DNA of 64,000 nucleotides from Lineus longissimus. Its lineage: Eukaryota; Nemertea; Pilidiophora; Heteronemertea; Lineidae. The translations under genes were made by a program, and so were the position numbers. The stretch is from assembly GCF_910592395.1 (NCBI RefSeq), contig NC_088319.1, positions 15,314,001-15,378,000 of the forward strand, written 5' to 3'. Every line of letters starts with the position of its first letter. Positions within the stretch are counted from its first letter, which is position 1. This document shows positions 10,435-21,088 of the stretch, piece after piece. The notes below the pieces were generated by a model that ran no database searches, had not been told where the DNA came from, and saw nothing but the letters and a program-made list of their open reading frames with translations.

Positions 10435-13400
10435 TCAACCTACCGAGATTTCCGTCACTCCCCTCTCCTCCAATTCAAATGCATTTGTATGTTTTAGCAG
10501 GACATACGCTGGCCGACTAATGTGAATTTTGTTCGCTGAAAAAAGTATGAGAGAAATTTGACACCAGCCTAATGTTACTATACAAGCTCTTCTGGGCCCG
10601 ACCGTGCTTCACAATATTGGCTCTCGAGCAAAAACTACTGACTGAAGCAACACCGAACTTGTATACTTACCAAGTCCTGTTCTTAGCAGAAACGGCGTTG
10701 TATTGATGACATCACCAAACAGACAGTAGCGGGGCATAGTAAAACCAACTACACCAGCCACACAGGAACCTAAAATAATTAAAATGTGTTTCATGCGCCT
10801 GTCGTGAATGCCACAAGTATAGGTACAGGTCACGCTGACGTCATCTGGTACTAAATGTAGCTCATACCGACCTCCAATTTTACTGCATGTAGGTCAAGCT
10901 GACCTCTAATTTGCCGGTATGTACTAATGTATACGGTGGTTACTAACTGACCTTAAAGTAGGTCACACTAACCTCCAAAACCAGCTGGCCTACTGAATGT
11001 AGGTCACACTGACCTGATACTTACCTGAATGTACTGCTATTCTAAGTTTCAGGTTGTCCTCTTCTGCATCTATGATACCCTTGTAAGGATTAGACGAAGA
11101 CTTCATGGCGACCATCAGGTCCAGCGCCAATGTTGCTATCTCCTTTGCGTGTCCCTCGTAGCGGATTGGGCAGCCCGCGCATGCAATGTACGAATCGCCT
11201 GAAACAATTATCGGGAATCTAAGTGTCCTATAATGCGAGGAAATGAAATCATTATCATCACAGTAGCGGCATCTCATCCATACTTGGGATGTGGCCGGAG
11301 TTTTGTGAGTCCATTTTAGAGTTACACTTTACCTCCTGCAGTGCGGATGACTTGCTTGCCCCTGGCATACTCAGTAGCACAGGGGGCCACGGCTTTTAGC
11401 CTCATCCGACCGTTTCACTTTAGTGCTCTTACATAATTTTGATGTGATGACTACAGTTATTTGACTGTGTTGGTGGACTCTCATCAGGTCTGCGCAAAGA
11501 ACTGCAAGAATAGGGAGTCATAGCACAGCCCATGAAATGCCAACGCAAACACCTATTCCATTGTTCGACATCGCGTTTCGTGATCAGAATTTCGATAAAT
11601 CTACGTACCGACTATCTGAGCCTTGAACACGAAACTGTATCTGTCTATTGTCTCGTCGAAAACTCGATAGAGCGAGTTGAGAATTTCCACGATCTGAAGA
11701 ATGAAGATGATCCGATTTAGGTTGGGCCAGAGGAAAGCAAAGATGGGCAGTGTTTTACCACTGCATGGACTAGAACACGGAGGCTCAAACAGCACCGGAA
11801 GCAATGATTTTCGTGACTTTCCTCTTTCCAGAGTTCCAACCGCATATTAGGGCCCTTTAAAATGCCATGAACCTCCCCCAGCACCTTTTTTCTTAGAGTG
11901 ATAAGGGCCTCTGGCTTATCAGGAATCAATAGATGTTAGAACCATCCACATACACGTGAGCGCACCACGCCACATTGCATGGCCGTGCTGAACGCCGTTG
12001 TGATGATACAATGTAGCCATTCGTTATACCCACCTGCAGAGGATCGCATTCCAAGGCAAAGTCTGCAAAACCAGTAATGTCCGAAAACAACACGGACACG
12101 CCATCAAACTTCTCCGGTTGTACGATCTGTTTCCTCTTTAACTTCTCCACCACGAATTTTGGGAGCATCTGGTTTAAAAGTTTGGTCGTCTGGGCCTTCT
12201 CCGATTCTAGTTCTGTCGATTTCATCTTCAGAAACGAGGCAAAGTATTGGATATCGGACAAAATGTTAAAGACTATGAGAATCGAGATAGGCGCGATGAC
12301 GACGACAACGATTAGAATTGTGATGCTCATCATCATTTCATACATTGAATTCGTGACGTCAAGGTCTAATGCCCGGAAGATCTCGTCAGATATCGTGTGT
12401 TCAATATCCTTCAAAATGTTAATATACTTTGTTATGTCGCTGAACCAAAGAGCTCTGACGTCTGATTGGCTTGTTACATTGTTGATAAATATTTCCGCTC
12501 TCATCTCCATAAGTCTTCTCTCTAGTGACGAGTTTTTGAAATCTTTGTAGCCATTTTTGCAGGTCGGAGAATATTGTAAACATCTCGCAAGGTAGGTCTT
12601 GCCATAGAAATATTTCTCCATGTACCAAAGATAAACCTCGTGCTCTGTGAATCCTCCTGAAATAGAAATTTCTTTCCAAAAGTTGGCAACGATGGACATT
12701 CAATTCAACATCGGTTTGTCCATCCTGATGATGGCCTAGTGGATCAAACAAGCTGCCTTTTGGCATCGTGTCTGGCTTAAAACAGTGAACTGAAATGATA
12801 TAGGGGGTTAGAGTGTTCTTTGTCAAGAATGTCTGGCCAGTCTTGGTGTCTTGGACCCGGTGTTCAGTAGTGACATCATGATAAAGATAGAAGTGCAAAA
12901 CAACTAAAAACGCCTTCACAGTTAACTTTGACAATATAACGTCTACGCCTGAGTATTTCCATCCTGGCAATACCAGTGGTTTTCAATATATTCCGCCAAT
13001 CGATATTTTTGTAAATGCCTGATCTCAGGACGGGGTATTTCTCGACTTTCTAATCGATGTTTATTAAGTGGTGGATTGGTTTGGATTTTAGTTTTCCCCA
13101 TTTTTCACCAAAAACTCAATAAATTCGTTTTTTTCTCACAAACTTACCCGAAGCGTAGAACATGGCCCCGAGTGCTCTCTCGATGCCCGCCTGCTCCTTG
13201 CTCAAAGTCAGCATTTGATATGCAACCAAAGTCTTCCAGAGCGTCCCCTTGTCGGCTTTCTGGACGCTATCAGCAATCCACGCTGTCATCTCCTGAATGA
13301 TCTCAGAATAAAACAGGATCTCCTCCTTCACTGTGGTGGTAGTTGATCTCCTTACTTCCAACCTGTGTCTGTAGATATGGACTTGTAACGTTCCCTTCTC

Positions 13401-13865
13401 TTCCATGTACGGCTTCGTTGAATCTAGGTCAATGATCAGCCATCTTGTAAGGTTATTAATGGCGGCGTCTGTTTTCAGATAAGACGCGCGGAGATTTTTT
13501 AACTCTTTGTCGCTGCGTCCAGATCCTAAATACATTGCTGTGGTGCCCCGCTCGAGTTGTAAGTAATGCATAATATTACCGGCCTCCGTGCAAAGGAGGA
13601 CAGCCTCTTTGATATCCTCCGCGTGTATTCGAATAGTGTTATTGGTGACTAGGGATGCGAAGTTTTGCCCGACTAGAAATAGTAGGGGGATCAGGGTAAA
13701 GAACACTACCTTTGCTTTTTGGATCCGTTTGCCTCGGACGGTGATGGGATCCCCTTTGATCAGCTCACAGCAAGTCAAGGGTACTGCAGTGCTCGCTTCC
13801 GATCCTGTCATGGCCGTCTTTACCGACAGGGCGGTGATACTGTTAGAGCGTTTTCGTTTGAGCAT
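10435..13865 (-). CDS. NIT-domain membrane guanylate/adenylate cyclase-like protein, possibly catalytically impaired
   Basis: Exons: 13148–13865, 12034–12656, 11609–11693, 11025–11198, 10671–10769 and 10444–10535 running on to a TGA at 10435. Phases agree, giving about 599 aa. A basic cytoplasmic N-terminus leads to TM1 (about 50–70, [15 protein letters not shown]). A nitrate/nitrite-sensing NIT domain follows ([15 protein letters not shown], matching the ERGxSAxxL signature), then TM2 (about 348–372), a coil ([15 protein letters not shown]) and a class III cyclase domain (about 425–597). Metal Asp are present ([10 protein letters not shown]432; VGDSY D477), as are MPRYCLFGD (C549) and N556. 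However, the guanine-reading Glu is Gln473 and the transition-state Arg is Phe560 ([10 protein letters not shown]). The end stops at [13 protein letters not shown] without the usual KGKG…TYWL. NIT cyclases are receptor-type enzymes; here activity is doubtful. Confidence 0.87.
10827..11015. repeat. Intronic minisatellite with four estrogen-response-element-like IR3 palindromes
   Basis: AGGTCAnnnTGACCT-type palindromes occur at 10827–10841 (right half TGACGT, overlapping a TGACGTCA CRE), 10891–10905 (perfect), 10960–10974 (one mismatch, TAACCT) and 11001–11015 (perfect). They sit in degenerate 42–69 bp units that share 'atgtaggtca' and 'gacctc.aa' flanks, in intron 4 of the cyclase gene, ending about 10 bases from exon 4. 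Confidence 0.75.
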
Positions 13866-15727
13866 GGTGCCGTAGAATGGAGACTTGGGTGAAACTGGTT
13901 ACGAACCTCTACAAGATGATATACACTCTACCAATAACTTACACACCGTACGCAGTGGACCGGCCTCGTCCTGTCGCAAGGTACAGATTCAATTAGGATG
14001 GCCCAATGGACCTGCCCTGGGAGTCTACCAACAGGAGGATTCTAAGTCTTTGATTAGCCTGAAAATGACTGAAGTCAACAGACCACCATGAACTACAACA
14101 CAATTAAAGAATACACAAACAGGAGTCCTGTTTTGTCCATTGTCTTCCAGGAAAATTAATGAATCCACTGAATGTCCCAAGCTCTTTTCCTACAGTCGCA
14201 ATTCCTTTATATGGTGAAAACTTTCTCACCGTTATTGAGCTGCTCCTTCCTCCATGGTTCAAGCCTAAACATGAGTATTGGCTTGTTCTTAACTTGAATA
14301 AAAAGAGAGGGTCCCGGTCTTCTTAGCGCCAACTCGACCGCTACGCAGACTTTTCCTTGCAATAAACAGAATATGACCTTTTTCAGCAAAGCATTCACTT
14401 TGGTCCTTCGCACTGCCACTTCCTCGAGACTAATATCCGCATCTTCAGCGATACAGGCGCCGGCCGAAACACAATCTAATCACATCTTCGTTAATTACTA
14501 TCCTGTCATTCTGGCCTGCTAATTACCTGATTCAATGCGAACCTATCTATTTACCAGATAGTTAATTAGACAAGAGTCTTTTATTGAAAGAATCTAATTA
14601 GACAGTCGGTGTCACCAGATATCAACATATTCTAAACACTATTGAAAAATGACCGACTGCGATTTATTGGCTAACATGCAGGAACTATGATCATCTTATA
14701 TTCAAGGAGAACGAACCATGGACGGTATTTTTTTATAGCGAGTTTTCGCAGAGCCCCCGAAACGCCAACGTGAAAGGCCTATCACATTATAATATAAAGC
14801 TATTAAACTGGACTCATTTTGTACTGCAGGTATATCGACTGCTTAAATCTGACACAAAATCTATGAAATGTGCTATCCGGGACTCTTCGGGGACAAAATA
14901 CATGTTTTCCAACATTCAATTTCAATTTTAGTTAAAGAACGTGCATACAAACTACATGTACAATGTAAACACAATATTTGAATTCAAACTTATATCAGTT
15001 TATTGTGATCGTATTGGAGCACACGTTTGCAAGTATATATATGTGCATATTAAACTCAAGGCCATTTTCGCATTGTATTAGTATAAAGTCATTACCATAA
15101 AGCTATGAATAAAGACCTTGAAGTGAATTTATTCAAGTCATGAACAGTTATGCAAGGATCCCAGAATGGTGAGTTGTGATCAATTCAGGCGACAACAACA
15201 TCGAAACTACCCGATTCGACCACAGAGGAAGACTTTCCACAAAGACTTTAAACAGTCTGTGATTTGACAAGGGCGTAGCTAGATATATTGGGGAGTTTTA
15301 TGGAAATACATGTAGCTAGATCTCGCTGTACCGACACGAGGCCCGACGTGTTTATTTGGTTTTCCAACTAATACATATTTCTCTCGCTAGGTGGCGAGTC
15401 TAAAACATCGCAGCCTTCGGGAACTCAAAATAGATATGAATAGCTCGTCAGAAAGATAACATGCATTGTAGCCTATTTGGAAAAATCACAATCATTCTAG
15501 GGATTTTTAGAAAAAAACACTATCTCGTTTATTTAGTGAGGTAGTTCATCGAAGGTGCATCAAATTATACATACTATAATGTATGAATTTACGACGGCAG
15601 CTGTCGGCATATGTTATACCGGTAACGGCTTAGTCTATCTAACTTTGACATTCCATCATTGACGGAGTCGGAGATTGACTGTGAGTGTACATTTATGTTC
15701 CATTTTTGATATTCCCCATTTCGCACT
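13866..15727. other. Intergenic region between divergent genes
   Basis: No exon is recognisable. The region lies between the 5' ends of the minus-strand cyclase and the plus-strand TRP-like gene and is AT-rich from about 14500. It should contain both promoters. Short open frames here show no domain or splice context. Confidence 0.5.
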
Positions 15728-17518
15728 ATGGATTCAAGAAAGATAGCGCATTATCTCGTCTCGCGTGAGTTCACGAACCTTGCGGACCTAGCCAGTGGAT
15801 TCGCAGAGATATTTCAGGACAGTCAAAATAGTAACCACAGGCAAATTGTGCTTGAATTTTCTGGCTATCGTCTCCTTTATGATATTCTAGAAGTGGATAA
15901 TGTTAATGGCTATAAGTCTATATGCGATGGGCTGTCTGGAGAACAGAAACTAGGCCTTGCCAATGCAAGATTTGAATATTTCGATAGAGAGACGTCAGAG
16001 CATGACGACTGCGCTTTCGAATCATTGTTTATTCTTTCTTCAACTCTTGGCGCGAAGAAGTGTCTTTCAGAAATGATTGAAAACGGTGCAGACTTATTTC
16101 AAAAAGACCCTTATAATGATGACACGTGGGTACACGCCATTATCGACGCTGTAGCGCATGTTCCGGAACTAGAGGAAAACATGGTGGACGTCTACGATCA
16201 CGTGATGTCAAAGGTGGCGCGCGAAGACCGCATGAAGCTGTTGGTGATGGAAGATCGAAACGGATTCAGGGCGTTGGAGCTGGCAGCGAAAGCTGGAGCA
16301 TTTAGGATAGCAAGGGCCATACTAGAGACCAATGGTGGCTACTTAGAAATCGCGGAAACACGCGGGCTTCAGACCTCCGTTAAGTATTTGTTGTCCGATT
16401 ATGAAATCGGGCGGGATAGAAACAGATACCTTCGCTCGCCACTACTCTTTCTAACATACTGCAAACGGCGCCACCAAACGAGCCTCCAAGCAAGCGAGAT
16501 CCTTGAGATGGAGGTGATGAAAAAGTTGATCAACACGAAAATGAAGCGGGCCTCGCCCGTCTACACATTGTTTTGCCTTGCAAGGATTGCCTTCCTGTGC
16601 ATCGTGTTGTATTTCGATTCGACTAAATCCACGAACGTTAGCTGGAAAACAGCGGTTAGTAGTTCCATCAAAGAGTACCACAGGTTTCAACAGTTTTCTG
16701 CCAGTGAATACAATGGAATCCTTGTGACTGTAGGGCTCATTAGCGGCCTCTGTCTCCTAATCGAATTGCTGGTCATTGTTTCCAAAATGTGCCAACCAAC
16801 ATTCAGAAAAATCCACTGGCGCAACATTTTCGGCTTAGAAGATCATCTGGCACAAACGAATTTCTACTCTGTGATACAGGTTATTCTTTACCTGTGTTGT
16901 TCTTTTTCGTACACGGCCGTTGGGAGGGGGTATAGCAACTTCAATGTAGTCATGGCGTTTAAGAGTGTAATGCTTCCGCTGTGCATCTTCAGTGCAATGC
17001 ACTGTCTCGAGTTGCTCCCCTTGGTGGGTCCGTTTGTCTGCATGCTACAGAGCATGATCGTCATGACCAGCAAATTCGTCATTGTTGACTTTCTCATCCT
17101 TGCCATCTTTGCACTTTTTTTTCATGACGTCACATACGGTGACGCTTTGTCTCACTTTAAGACATTCTCGGAGGGGCATTATTCCATATTCAAACTGGAA
17201 CAAAGTGAGTTTGGATTCGGTGCAGACCCTCCCTTTTACATGCAATTCGCTCATCTCGTTTTCTACTTCCTAACAGTTGTTCTCCTCTTAAACTTTTTGA
17301 TCGCGGTGCTCTCGGAAGCGGTTACGGAATTTACAGAGTTGAAGAATGACTTTATGCGACTGCGCCGTCTTGGAATGGCCCTGGCCATTGAGGACGCAGT
17401 GTTTTGGCCCCTGGCTTGGGCAATGAGAAAGGTGGGAGTAAGGTTACCAAAATGTCTCGAGCCACACCCATATATCATGGTGAAACGAAGTGCATTATTT
17501 CGACAGAAACCTATTTAG
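15728..17518 (+). CDS. Intronless TRP-like ankyrin/ion-transport channel
   Basis: One uninterrupted frame of 596 aa. The N-terminal half has degenerate ankyrin-type helices: CLSEMIENGADLFQKDPYND near 115–135 and DRNGFRALELAAKAGAFRIA near 178–200. The C-terminal half has six hydrophobic segments: near 278–297 (ASPVYTLFCLARIAFLCIVL), 334–358, 382–405, 407–440 and 445–470. A re-entrant/pore stretch around HYSIFKLEQSEFGFG precedes the last segment (VFYFLTVVLLLNFLIAVLSE), which matches the TRP S6 signature LLLNFLIAxxS. A basic post-S6 helix (DFMRLRRLGMALAIED) resembles a TRP box. It is probably a plasma-membrane cation channel near the TRPV/TRPA branch; subtype and gating are unknown. Shorter than typical TRPV (about 700–900 aa), with fewer ankyrin repeats. 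Lack of introns, unlike its neighbours, suggests a retroposed origin. Confidence 0.78.
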   Translation: MDSRKIAHYLVSREFTNLADLASGFAEIFQDSQNSNHRQIVLEFSGYRLLYDILEVDNVNGYKSICDGLSGEQKLGLANARFEYFDRETSEHDDCAFESLFILSSTLGAKKCLSEMIENGADLFQKDPYNDDTWVHAIIDAVAHVPELEENMVDVYDHVMSKVAREDRMKLLVMEDRNGFRALELAAKAGAFRIARAILETNGGYLEIAETRGLQTSVKYLLSDYEIGRDRNRYLRSPLLFLTYCKRRHQTSLQASEILEMEVMKKLINTKMKRASPVYTLFCLARIAFLCIVLYFDSTKSTNVSWKTAVSSSIKEYHRFQQFSASEYNGILVTVGLISGLCLLIELLVIVSKMCQPTFRKIHWRNIFGLEDHLAQTNFYSVIQVILYLCCSFSYTAVGRGYSNFNVVMAFKSVMLPLCIFSAMHCLELLPLVGPFVCMLQSMIVMTSKFVIVDFLILAIFALFFHDVTYGDALSHFKTFSEGHYSIFKLEQSEFGFGADPPFYMQFAHLVFYFLTVVLLLNFLIAVLSEAVTEFTELKNDFMRLRRLGMALAIEDAVFWPLAWAMRKVGVRLPKCLEPHPYIMVKRSALFRQKPI

Positions 17519-19349
17519 AATTTCCTATGGCAAGCAAGGATGCCTTGGTCAGAGAACAAGCGCACGCAGCGATTCAAAGAAAGCTGAACGTGGTCTTAGC
17601 TCGGCCTTCTGGCTGTGACTTTTGGATGATGGATATTTCAAAGTGTTTCATAACGTGACTTAAAATGCAGTTATAGCAGTTATAAGTAACCAGAGCGGAC
17701 AGTCTGCCGTATATTTTTGCATTTTAAGTCATTTTATATATAGAACACTTTGAGCCAAGCACTTGTTATCACATCTTCCTATTCTGGTTTACATGCCACA
17801 CATCACAACCCGTGCAATAATCTCCACAACTCAGGCAATTATGGTAGAAATAAGCGCAAATTGTGCCATTAATTTGGCATAGAGCTACAAAAACACTGAT
17901 TTATCTACTTATTCAGGACAGCTTCATCAATATGAACCTATTAACAGGTGTGTTTAAACTATCGTCTAGAAATGCCAACCAGCAAATCCACATCGTGTGC
18001 CATAGAAAAGGAAGTATTCGTGGTTGAATCTGCCTGCGCTTTTAATTCTTTTGCTGTCGTCTGCCAATCGCTTTGGTAACCATAGAGGACAGTGACACTA
18101 TCGGAATCCCCGCACTGATATAGACCTCTTAACAACCATCTGGGCATTCAAACGGCAATAGAGGTTCCGGGTCGCCACTTGTGCGCGAGACGATGCTACT
18201 AATAGATATACATGTACATGTAGTTTCCTAGTTTATCGACGCGACCTCTAACGGTTTATGTGGAGGCCTGTGAACCAAGAAGAGCCCTTGAGCTGAAAGT
18301 CATTCAAAGTTCATCGGAAGCTGCCTTTGCTTAACAGGAAGATTTGTATATAAGATGCCTGAGGTAGAAAAGGGAGATTACAAGGTGAATGTCATCATGG
18401 TCATAGGGCCGGGTCTCAAGCAATTCAAACATAGAAGCCTTCGTCTGTAAACCCCGTCACGATAAGGTCAGAAGGGCCGCAATGCCTTCCCTTCTCTCTA
18501 GGGGGTATCCAGTCACCACCTACCCGTTTCATCATGTTTTGATCCACTGCGACAGGAAGAGGTAGTCTGCCTGTAGTCTCAAGAAGAGGACGTTTTTTCG
18601 ATAGTTGCAAGATATTGCAAGATTCACTGGTTAATAGGTTATGTTGGGTAGCTCCACCAGTTTTCGAACGGCCATCGCAGAATTTCTAGGCACGATAGTG
18701 ATACCACCCTTCGTCACATTCCTCTGTCTGACTCCGCTGCCCTCACACCCTTGCTCTATTTACCAAGGTGACATGTTCAAGCACTTGGCGATGACCAGGC
18801 ATTGTTGAGCACTTCCTGGATGACCCCTTGGCGGTCCCGTCTCAGCAATAAATAGAACCAAGTGACCCCGTAAGCATTTGACACCCCCGGGTCTCGTAAA
18901 AGCGGACAGTGATCGCGCCGAGACCCGCGACCAATTTCTGTCCACGCCCAAATATGACCCTGGTGGATGACCTTTGAATAGCAGTGTCGAATGTGATCGG
19001 TTTTACTCAACCTGGTAAGCCGGCTCGCTATGTCAAAATTTCTCGGCCAGGGTTCAAAATTGTTTTTGTATTTGAAAGAGGAGCGAATTTAAACCGGTCC
19101 ATGCTTTAATACCGCACCGTTGACGCATACACGGGTCATTTTATGTTATCGTGGGGGAGTTGTGGTGCGGTGTCATTTCTTGTGACATGCCTGATGGTGA
19201 GGAAATATATGTATTCGTAATGTAGTATATTTCTGGTGTGTTTCACTGTTGCAATAAATCATACAAATCCTGAAAATCTTTGCTTGTATTGTTTTGTGCT
19301 TGTTGCTCAAATTTGAAGCATACAGTATCAAAATAAAGAAAGAGCATAT
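17519..19349. other. 3' flank of the TRP-like gene; no further gene supported
   Basis: An AATAAA at 19253–19258 on the plus strand could end a long TRP-like 3' UTR, convergent with the next minus-strand gene. A small open piece at 18662–18767 contains FRTAIAEFLGT, which recalls the start of aquaporins, but no partner exon is found, so it is not called. Confidence 0.45.
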
Positions 19350-19354
19350 TTATT
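19349..19354 (-). terminator. AATAAA overlapping the stop codon
   Basis: The reverse-complement sequence AAATAAATATG contains the TAA stop (19350–19352) inside AATAAA. If used, the 3' UTR would be only about 20–30 bases. It may instead be chance in an AT-rich stretch. Confidence 0.3.
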
Positions 19355-21088
19355 TCGTGCACACAACACAAGTGATCTCCATCCCATTGACATAGTGTGG
19401 ACAGGGCAGCGAGCCACAGATTCCTTGGACGAGATGCATCAGACCCTGATTGTCATTTCTACTTCCGCCCTCTGTCGCTTCCGGTGCTTGATCCACGCAT
19501 GCGTACGAGTGCCATCCTTTGTGTGTAAAATGGGCAGTCATCAAGTATCCCCAGTATTCTCTCTTCCATCCTGGGTAGCACTCCCTTCGTCCTGGAATCA
19601 TTACCTGCAAGAGGAATGGGACATTTGCGCTAAGAATGTATTAGCTTATATATATATGCCCTTGATGGCTTACCAGGATGAGTGTACACTCTGTGGTGTC
19701 CGCTCTGCGATTAATTCTCCTGTGAGCCAGAACTTGAGTTTGTATTCCGTTCTTATCTAAATTTCGCGCATCGGTGTCGGGCACTCTCTACAGGACCCAT
19801 CCCGAACTTCACTGCAACACTCGGCACTAAGGACCGAGAGCATACGCCCCGACTAAGTCTGGATAGGCAGGAGCCAGTTGACCAGATAAGGATGATGTTC
19901 CACGAGGTCGCCGATCTCGCATTATATTGGCACTGATGACTCTTTCCTATAGTGTGTTACCCAACTGCTTTTCCTTTGGTCTGCAATGGCACAGGCCTTT
20001 ACCCAACTCATCAGCAAGCCCTCTTACCTGGGTAACCTTGGCCTTGCTCCTGCAGACAGCACACACCACGTCAGAGTTATGGAGGCCAGCGGGTGCGATA
20101 TTGCTAGTATCAAGGAGCACCTCCTGTGCGGTGGCGAACTCGATCTCCACACCATATATTTTGGCGGTGTTTTCAATTGCTGTGGTGCTCTGGGGGTGAA
20201 ACTGGGCATCTCTTGCTAGACAGAGGTACTCGGCACCGCCAGCCGTCTCCTGGTAGTGGGCACCTCCAGCTATACCTGGAATGGCGACCAAAAGACAGTA
20301 GATTATGAATGTGAGGTTTTCCTTTTTTATCAGAATCAGATCCCTCAAGTGATTAAAGACTTGACGTCCATGACACAACGAACTTCCAAAAATCTATAGT
20401 ACCGTACTGTTGTCTTCTTTTTTTATGTCTCTGAAAAACAGATAGACATCTGCAAGTTACACGTCTACGGGGTCTAAACCGACAAATGCTATACGTCTTC
20501 CCTTCGTTGAGAGGCTCCAAGCATAGGCTACTAACTAAAACAGGATATGATCTGAAGGTCATTTTTAAGTGGTGCCGATCACCTACCCGAATATACCAAT
20601 TCGGAGTCGTCATCTGGGCAAACGGTTCTTCCCCATCGGATGTAGAGAGCGCCACCTTGTGGGTAACCATTCTGAGTATGACTGTCTGCCGATCGTTTCT
20701 GTCGATTTGCTTCATCCAAACCCTGAAAAATTGTAACAGATACCACTATTAAAGAAACGTAACATTACTGACCTACTGGCACATGTCTAAATGATGGCTG
20801 AAGAAAGACTGTCGTTTGAACCCCTTCATCATCAGATTGACTTAAAAAGGAAAAGTCCAAAATCTGAAAGGGGATCTTAACGTATACCACGCTATCAGAT
20901 CCTGCAAAATTCATAGCATTCGTGAAAAGGTGTTTATAATGTAATGGAGCCACACCAACCTCTCTCCTAAGCAACCTACTCCGCTCTTCATGGAGATCGT
21001 TTTGTAGATGGACATTCCATCCCACCAAACCTACTGCCAGGCACCCGAAGAAGATATACTTTGCCACGGAAAGTTTTGAGATGGCCAT
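19350..21088 (-). CDS. Membrane-anchored short-chain-collagen-C4-like domain protein
   Basis: Exons 20960–21088, 20587–20722, 20028–20275 and 19350–19604 join in phase to 255 aa. The N-terminus is a type II signal anchor (ISKLSVAKYIFFGCLAVGLV, about residues 3–22) followed by a short charged stalk (LHEERSRLLRRE). The extracellular part has the order seen in invertebrate proteins annotated 'short-chain collagen C4-like': GGALYIRWGRTVCP, GGAEYLCLARDAQF, YGVEIEF, SDVVCAVCRS, VMIPGRRECYPGWKREYWGY, YACVDQAPEATEGG, CGSLPCPHYVNG and CVVCTK at the end. The paired Cys suggest a disulfide-bonded secreted fold. No Gly-X-Y repeats are present. The first donor (GAG/GTTGGT) is the least certain junction. 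The function of this domain is unknown. Confidence 0.82.

Noticed and set aside
18662-18767. Aquaporin-like start (FRTAIAEFLGT) between acceptor- and donor-like sites
   Set aside because: Only about nine residues match, the downstream sequence is not MIP-like, no NPA exon is nearby, and the phase does not fit the short ATG frame upstream at 18355.
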